Origin: Thiorhodococcus mannitoliphagus
GTDB lineage: Bacteria; Pseudomonadota; Gammaproteobacteria; Chromatiales; Chromatiaceae
NCBI RefSeq assembly: GCF_010915725.1
Contig: NZ_JAAIJR010000050.1
Coordinates: 1 to 38,722 of the forward strand
Direction of reading: 5' to 3'
DNA length: 38,722 nucleotides
Positions 33,969 to 38,722 of the stretch are shown here, piece after piece; positions within the stretch are counted from its first letter, which is position 1; every line of letters begins with the position of its first letter. The notes under the pieces are model-generated. The model did not search any database. It saw nothing but the letters and a program-made list of their open reading frames with translations, and was not told the DNA's origin. Position numbers and translations under genes: made by a program.

Positions 33969-34099
33969 GGCCTTGATCATCGTCTCGCCCAAGACCGATC
34001 AAAGCACTCGGCTAAAGCAAGTGTTATTTGAAAAATCAGAGTCTTAATTGACTTGCTGAGGTTGCATCACGGCAGGTGGGCCGAACGATGATCAAGGCC
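33969..34099. mobile_element. Repeat E copy 2
   Basis: 131 bases with ends GGCCTTGATCATCGT on both strands, flanked by perfect 8-base direct repeats AGAAACCC (33961-33968 and 34100-34107). The interior is AT-rich and unrelated to that of E copy 1. No frame. Confidence 0.88.
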
Positions 34100-34154
34100 A
34101 GAAACCCGAAGCCGGAAGGGCGCCTAGCCTAGCGCAAAGCTCCGATGCTACTTT

Positions 34155-34196
34155 CCATAACCTCTGCCGGATGGTCCATAACCTCTGCCGGATGGT
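34155..34196. repeat. Tandem 21-base repeat upstream of the AsmA-family gene
   Basis: Two perfect, contiguous 21-base copies (34155-34175 and 34176-34196), each beginning CCATAACCTC and ending CCGGATGGT, lie 57 bases before the start codon, in the likely promoter region. CCAT and ATGG at the unit ends are inverted. Confidence 0.85.
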
Positions 34197-34252
34197 ATTG
34201 TGCCTGCAATGCCGCCAATCCATCCCACCGAGCGACTTTCCTAGACCACTGA

Positions 34253-37200
34253 ATGAAAACCCTACGCGTTCTCTCCTGGTTTCTGCTGGCGGTGGTTTTG
34301 CTTGTGGCGGGCGCCATCGGCTATTCGCCGTTCTATCTGCAGGCGCACAAGGCGGACCTGGAAGCCGCGGCGGCTGATGCCCTTGGGCGACCGGTCGCGA
34401 TCGACAGCGTGGCGCTGGGCTGGTTGCTGCATCCACGGCCGGGTCTTTCGATCGCGCTGAACGGGCTGCGGGTGTCGAATCCAGACTGGGACACCGAGCG
34501 GACGCTGGGGCCGCACCTGCTGGAGGCCGAGCGAGTCGATGTGACATGGCAGCTGCGCGCCCTGTTGCAGCGACAGGTCCGCATCGACCAACTGGTGATC
34601 CGTGGTGCGCGCTTGATGCTCCAGAAGACCGCCGATGGCCGCGACAACTGGCAACTTGGCACCAGTAAAGGCAAGGGTGCCGACAAGATCAGCCTGCGGA
34701 TTCCGACGCTGCAGCTGATCGATTCGCAGATCACCTTTGCGTCCCCAACGTCAAGGGTGCGACGCGCCGATATTACGCGGCTTCAGCTCGACGGGCTGGG
34801 CGCCGAACCTTTGGTCCTCCAGGCCGAACTGGTGATCAATCAGACGCCGCTGACGGTCAGCGCTCGCGCGGGTGCCGCGGATGCGCCGACCGGCGCCCGC
34901 TGGCCCTTCCAGATCGAGGCGCAGAGCGGCGAGACCCGCGTCGAGCTGAATGGCAGCGCCCCCGCGCCCTTCGCGACCACCGGGCTGGATGCCAAGCTCC
35001 AGATGCAGGGGCCGACGCTGAGTCCCTTGGGGCAAATCGCCGGGATCGATGGGCTGCCGGCGGGGCCCTTTCGGCTCGACACGGGCCTGAGCTGGGACGG
35101 TGAGACCCTGCAGGTCAGTGCGATCAACGGCTCATCGGAGGCCGATGTCCTGCCCGCGCCGCTGACCATCAGCGATGGCGAGATCAGCGTCCCCTTGGAT
35201 GGCCTCTGGTCCCTGGGGATGACAGGGACGCTCGGCGATCGGCCGGGGACGCTGCAACTGACGCCGGTCGCCAAGCCCAAAGCCGGTGATCAGACTGCCG
35301 GCGCCCTGGCGATCAAGGCAAGGCTCGCCGAAGGCCGCTTCGACGGTGAGCTGCGGCCGGCATCGGGTGATGCCCGGGCGCAGCTCAGCGGCAAACTCGA
35401 GGTCGGGACGCTCACCTTGGCCGACGGCGCGCAGGATAAGGTTTCTGCGCCCCATGCAAATGGAACCTCGGGGCCTGCGGCAACCAAGACCAAGGCGGCT
35501 GGCGCCCCGACCTGGGCCGACAGGCCGCTGCCGTTTTCGGCGCTGACCCGGCTCGATGCGGACCTGGATCTCGCCGTTCAGGCCCTGACCTGGCAGCGGA
35601 TCACCATGCGCGGACTGCAGGCTCGGGCCAAACTCCGCGATGGCCGGCTGCAGCTCGACGGGGTCAGGCTGGCGCTGCCCGGATTGACCCTCAGGGGCCA
35701 GGCGCGCGTCGACGTCGGCCCCAGGGTACCCACGCTCAAACTCGAACTGAACACGGACCGCATCGACCTGGCGCAGGCCCGCTCGATGCTGAGCGAGGGC
35801 TCGAAGTTGGGCGGCAGCATCCTCGGCTTGAGCCTTGACGCCGAGGCCAGCGGCACGACTCCGGCGACACTCATCCATGCCCTGAACGGCACCCTGGAGG
35901 CCAAATCGGTCCGGCTGCTGCCGCCCGCCAAGCGGGGTCAAAGGGCCAAGGCAATCGAGTTCACCGGCCCCACGCTGCGCATTGATAGCGGCCAGGCGGT
36001 GAGGTTCAAGACTCGCTTAGCGCGGGCCAGTCAGGACCGGTCCCTAGAGGCCGTCGACCTGGCGCTGACCGGCGGAACACTGGCCGACCTGCTACCCGGG
36101 GGACGGTCCTGGCCGCGGATCGACGTCATTGCCCAGACCCGAATAGACGAGCGTCGGCTGAACATCCGAGGTCATCTGGGGCCGCTCGCGGCCATCCGCA
36201 CCGGCCGCGACTTGATGCTCGACCTGATGGTCGACTTGGGCCTGACCGATAATGCCGGCCGAACCGAGGCCTTAACTGGCGCCCTAACCGGCACGCTCGC
36301 CCGATTCGATGGTCTCGCGGGAAGCCGATTCCAGGCGCAGTTCAGCGGGGAGAGCCTGGCGGCCTTGCATCCCGGACTACCCGCGCAACCCTTCTCGGCG
36401 CAGGCGCGCCTCCAGGGCCAGGCCCACCAGATCGAGCTACTGGACCTGAAGGCAAGCAGCGCCGGCAGTGATGTCGCCGGGCAGGTCCGCATCGGCCTCG
36501 GCGAGCCTGTGCGAATCGACGCCACGCTGAACGCTGACACACTCGACCTGAGCCCGTTCTTGGCCAAGCACACGAACTCGGCCGACGCCTTGACCGGGAC
36601 GCAGGGCAGCGGCGCCCCCCGATTCGGGCGCGACAATCGCGGTGAGCAAGCGCTGCCGTTGGAGCGACTGAAGGCCTTCGACGGTTCACTCGAACTGAGC
36701 GCCGGTCGCATCGACCTCGGCGACTTCGCCATCGACAATGGCAGGCTCGATGCGCGCATCGACGCCGGACATTTGCTGCTGTCGGCCGATGGCGCTCAGG
36801 GTGGCCTGTCATTCGATCTGGAGTTGCGGCCTGGACAGACCGACTGGCGGTTCGATCTGCACCACAAGGGTAAGTTCGACCTCGGCCGGCTGATCAAGAC
36901 GAGAAATCAACAGGCACTCTCCAGCGTACCCGTCGCCCTCGAGATCCGCATGAACGCTGTCGGTGCCTCCGTCCCTAAGCTGCTGCGTACCGCCGATGGG
37001 CGCATAGAGCTGATCCTGGGTGCCGGGCAGTTGGACAGAAAGACATCCCAACTGCCCTTCGGGGGCCTTGTGGTCAGCCTGCTCGACACCGTCAATCCGA
37101 CCCAGCTCGTCCCGGTCCGCGTCCGCAAGGACCTCCTCAACCTCGAATGCGCGGTGCTGGAGTTCGATATCGCCGACGGCATCGCCACCAGCAAGCACGG

Positions 37201-37531
37201 GTTGGCACTGCAAACCGACAAGCTCAATGTGCTGGGCGGTGGCGCCATCAAGCTGGAGACGGGTGAGATCGAGCTGCGTTTCAAGACCGTCAAACGCAAC
37301 GGGGTTGGACTCAGCCTGCTTGGGATCGCCGACCGTTTTGTCGTCGTCGACGGTACGCTGAAGTCCCCCCGCGCCACCGTCGACCGCGGTGATCTGTTCG
37401 TCGAAAGCGCCGCCGCCTGGGCCACTGGTGGCCTGAGTCTGGTGGCGGATCAGATCATCCAGCGTCTGACCTCCTTCGGTAGCCCCTGCGAAACGGTGCT
37501 GCGGCGGGATGCATCGGACCCCCAACCCTGA
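34253..37531 (+). CDS. AsmA-family envelope protein
   Basis: A 1092-residue protein with one N-terminal membrane anchor (VLSWFLLAVVLLVAGAIGYS) and a long periplasmic part of repeating beta-strand segments, the bridge-like architecture of AsmA-type lipid-transport proteins. The N-terminal AsmA domain shows LEAAAADALGRPVAIDSVAL, LSIALNGLRVSNPDW, VDVTWQLRALLQRQVRIDQL and the RDNWQL motif. The C-terminal AsmA_2-like region shows NLECAVLEFDIADGIATSKHG, LNVLGGGAIKLETGEIELRF and VDGTLKSPRATVDRGDL. A Lys/Ala/Thr-rich insert near residue 395-420 looks like a linker. It is a single gene with a tandem repeat upstream. Related proteins affect outer-membrane lipid homeostasis, and the exact paralogue cannot be decided. 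Confidence 0.88.
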   Translation: MKTLRVLSWFLLAVVLLVAGAIGYSPFYLQAHKADLEAAAADALGRPVAIDSVALGWLLHPRPGLSIALNGLRVSNPDWDTERTLGPHLLEAERVDVTWQLRALLQRQVRIDQLVIRGARLMLQKTADGRDNWQLGTSKGKGADKISLRIPTLQLIDSQITFASPTSRVRRADITRLQLDGLGAEPLVLQAELVINQTPLTVSARAGAADAPTGARWPFQIEAQSGETRVELNGSAPAPFATTGLDAKLQMQGPTLSPLGQIAGIDGLPAGPFRLDTGLSWDGETLQVSAINGSSEADVLPAPLTISDGEISVPLDGLWSLGMTGTLGDRPGTLQLTPVAKPKAGDQTAGALAIKARLAEGRFDGELRPASGDARAQLSGKLEVGTLTLADGAQDKVSAPHANGTSGPAATKTKAAGAPTWADRPLPFSALTRLDADLDLAVQALTWQRITMRGLQARAKLRDGRLQLDGVRLALPGLTLRGQARVDVGPRVPTLKLELNTDRIDLAQARSMLSEGSKLGGSILGLSLDAEASGTTPATLIHALNGTLEAKSVRLLPPAKRGQRAKAIEFTGPTLRIDSGQAVRFKTRLARASQDRSLEAVDLALTGGTLADLLPGGRSWPRIDVIAQTRIDERRLNIRGHLGPLAAIRTGRDLMLDLMVDLGLTDNAGRTEALTGALTGTLARFDGLAGSRFQAQFSGESLAALHPGLPAQPFSAQARLQGQAHQIELLDLKASSAGSDVAGQVRIGLGEPVRIDATLNADTLDLSPFLAKHTNSADALTGTQGSGAPRFGRDNRGEQALPLERLKAFDGSLELSAGRIDLGDFAIDNGRLDARIDAGHLLLSADGAQGGLSFDLELRPGQTDWRFDLHHKGKFDLGRLIKTRNQQALSSVPVALEIRMNAVGASVPKLLRTADGRIELILGAGQLDRKTSQLPFGGLVVSLLDTVNPTQLVPVRVRKDLLNLECAVLEFDIADGIATSKHGLALQTDKLNVLGGGAIKLETGEIELRFKTVKRNGVGLSLLGIADRFVVVDGTLKSPRATVDRGDLFVESAAAWATGGLSLVADQIIQRLTSFGSPCETVLRRDASDPQP

Positions 37532-37793
37532 GCGGGCGCGGCGGCCTTCACTTGTCGCCTGACCAAGAATTCGGCACCGACACGGCTTGCACGCACTCTG
37601 TGCATGTGCGATCCCTTGATCGCCCGAGTCATTCGCCAAGCTGATCCCATGTCTATGCGAACCCTGCGTCAGATCCATCAGGCAGGCAGACAAGGAATGG
37701 CTGGAATAGAGAGGCCGCAGGGCTTCAGCTGTCGATGCAAGAGACGCTGCGGCGCCTGATTCGTGAGAAACGACAACAGTCGACGCAGCAAAG
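37532..37793. other. Gene-free stretch after the AsmA-family gene
   Basis: About 260 bases without a supported frame, terminator or RNA, leading into repeat C copy 5. Confidence 0.5.
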
Positions 37794-37957
37794 CATCGGG
37801 ATCGCTATCGGGATCGGAATCGCTATCGTCGGTTCGATCCCGATCCCGATCCCGATCCCGATCCCGATTCCGATTCCGATTCCGACGGCCTTGGATGGTC
37901 GGACGCTTCATCGAAATTTGACTCATCTGCGAGCATTTTGCGCCCTCAAGGATCCTA
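37794..37957 (+). repeat. Repeat C copy 5
   Basis: C repeat lacking the usual palindromic left end; it is joined to unrelated sequence at 37794. The C-rich arm has five GATCCC and three GATTCC units (37835-37882). From 37883 to 37990, past the terminal CTAG, it is nearly identical to 1-111 at the other end of the window. Confidence 0.9.
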
Positions 37958-38000
37958 GTGGCCTCTACGATGATTTCCAGACAGCCTCTAAGGCTCCCAA

Positions 38001-38195
38001 TTGGGTGCAGGCGCACGACTCGAACTTTCGGAGGAGCCTGATGGGCTGTGGCTTTGCGTCGTTCGCCCTTGTCCCCCGACGGAGATGGCGAGCTTTGCCG
38101 CCATGATCAAGGCACTCTCCTGCGGAGCACCGCGCCGGCTGGAAGAGTTCGATACCGCAACGCTGCTGGCGCCTGAGCGTGGCTCTGCTCAATGA
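38001..38195 (+). pseudogene. AbrB-type antitoxin remnant (N-terminus lost)
   Basis: The frame reads GAGARLELSEEPDGLWLCVV, ending APRRLEEFDTATLLAPERGS and AQ. This resembles the second half of AbrB/MazE-fold antitoxins encoded before PIN-domain toxins. The DNA-binding N-terminal swapped-hairpin part is missing, and the sequence there is the repeat C/F composite, which ends about 10 bases earlier. The only start is a TTG at 38001 without ribosome site. Its stop overlaps the ATG of the PIN remnant as ATGA, the arrangement of an intact operon. Probably an antitoxin truncated by the repeat insertion. Confidence 0.5.
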
Positions 38196-38335
38196 AGTCC
38201 CTCGACACCAAGGTTCTCGCGGACCTTGCGCAGGCGCTGTCTGCGCTGCTCGGCATTGAGCACGTCACTATCGAAGATCGGGAAGCGGTTGCAGGGATCC
38301 CGCGTGTTCTGGGCCATGCAGGCAGCCCGTCAGGA
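38192..38335 (+). pseudogene. PIN-domain toxin remnant (internal deletion)
   Basis: The frame begins MKSLDTKVLADLAQALSALL and continues GIEHVTIEDREAVAGIPRVL. The first nine residues look like the start of a VapC-type PIN toxin with its Asp in LDTKVL, while LLGIEHVTIEDREAV resembles the later half of the same fold. The 40 or so residues usually between them are absent, and homology stops near codon 45. The frame then runs on into unrelated sequence. Together with the preceding antitoxin remnant this is a decayed toxin-antitoxin pair. Confidence 0.45.
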
Positions 38336-38354
38336 GCCCTTGATAATCCCCGGC

Positions 38355-38384
38355 CCGATTGCCGGACTCCATGCCGGCAATCGG
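38355..38384. repeat. Inverted repeat downstream of the arylsulfatase remnant
   Basis: CCGATTGCCGG and CCGGCAATCGG pair over 11 bases with an 8-base loop. It lies about 20 bases after the minus-strand sulfatase stop and might be a transcription end, but there is no U-run. Confidence 0.5.
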
Positions 38385-38402
38385 ACCCCGCAGGGATTGG
38401 TT

Positions 38403-38630
38403 TTACCAGACCTGTCCTGGGTTGTTCTCAAGCTGCCGCATCACCGCCTCCGTGGCCTTCTGCAGGCTCAGCGACTCGGCTCGTTGGCGCGGTGGCCATT
38501 CTTGCAGGCTCTTCATGTGCTCGGCGATAATCCCCTGTGCCGGCACCAGGGTCCACATCTTCTGCGCTAAGAACTTGCGGCCCATATAGCCCCATTCATG
38601 GGACAGGGGGTCGAAGCGTTCCATGGGGTC
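38403..38630 (-). pseudogene. C-terminal remnant of an arylsulfatase
   Basis: About 75 codons reading DPMERFDPLSHEW, GYMGRKFLAQKMWTLVPAQG, IIAEHMKSLQEWPPRQ and a helical tail. This matches the closing part of periplasmic arylsulfatases, where a DPFER-like turn is followed by a VPAQ helix and a PPRQ segment. The catalytic N-terminal domain with the formylglycine site is not in the window. Immediately upstream, at 38631, the sequence becomes GGCCTTGATCATCG, the terminus of repeat E. The frame beyond that point no longer looks like sulfatase, so the gene is probably cut by an E insertion. Confidence 0.55.
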
Positions 38631-38722
38631 GGCCTTGATCATCGGTTGGTCCACTGTTGCTAAGCCGCCACAAGGGTGAGGTAAGGCTGCCTCACCGGGC
38701 GCGGTCGTCGTTGCGCCGGTCG
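38631..38722. mobile_element. Probable repeat E copy 3 (runs off the window)
   Basis: GGCCTTGATCATCG at 38631 equals the first 14 bases of E copy 2. The interior does not match the other copies, as their interiors do not match each other. If real, the candidate 8-base duplication is ATGGGGTC (38623-38630). The second end lies outside the window. Confidence 0.5.

Noticed and set aside
38192-38530. Full 112-codon frame as an intact PIN protein
   Set aside because: Similarity stops near codon 45, the middle of the fold is absent, and the rest covers a non-coding inverted repeat.

Overview
The window reads as high-GC gammaproteobacterial chromosome, most likely from a purple sulfur bacterium or close relative (Chromatiales/Chromatiaceae). 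Visible support: gene order matches Pseudomonas in one half (rpe-gph-trpEGDC-crp-osmC-speD, then coq7) and E. coli in the other (ygfA-6S RNA-zapA diverging from ygfB-pepP-ubiH-ubiI). A pyrophosphate-type phosphofructokinase, phosphoglycolate phosphatase, a glycolate-oxidase Fe-S subunit, ribulose-phosphate epimerase and ribose-5-phosphate isomerase fit a RuBisCO-using autotroph. No photosynthesis or sulfur-oxidation gene is present, so the family assignment is inference.

Layout: a tas-like aldo/keto reductase (minus) and a CbiM-like membrane protein; rpe, gph and the tryptophan genes trpE, trpG, trpD, trpC, with a candidate two-Trp leader peptide before trpE; crp (minus), a yhfA/OsmC gene, speD and coq7 (minus). 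At 12.2-14.0 kb lies an accessory minus-strand operon: a Xre/MbcA/ParS-type antitoxin with a palindromic operator over its -10 box, a RES-domain toxin gene broken by one in-frame TAG, and a third gene that looks like a HEPN plus OST-HTH (LOTUS) protein, joined by two ATGA overlaps. Then glcF (minus), a thioredoxin-like [2Fe-2S] ferredoxin, rplM-rpsI, tRNA-Gln(CUG), an outer-membrane porin, rpiA and 5-formyl-THF cyclo-ligase (minus), 6S RNA, zapA and a ZapB-like gene (minus), ygfB-pepP-ubiH-ubiI, pfp, ppa-moaC, engB, a MarC protein and two small lipoproteins (minus), a large AsmA-family gene, a decayed AbrB-PIN toxin-antitoxin pair and the tail of an arylsulfatase gene.

The most striking property is the density of small non-autonomous repeats. 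At least six families are visible, here named A to F, and no transposase is present. A (about 160 bp, ends GAGCCTGTCCGAC) sits between CTAG duplications and twice lies exactly on a TAG stop codon (trpD and ubiI). B is exactly 100 bp between TA dinucleotides, and one copy lies inside an A copy. C carries a variable GATCCC hexamer array and ends at CTAG. D (CACCTAT ends) and E (GGCCTTGATCATCG ends, 8-bp duplications) carry or enclose a common palindromic core, and one E copy holds this core with an A copy inside it. Uninterrupted copies within the same window serve as empty sites, so the nesting and the target duplications can be read directly.
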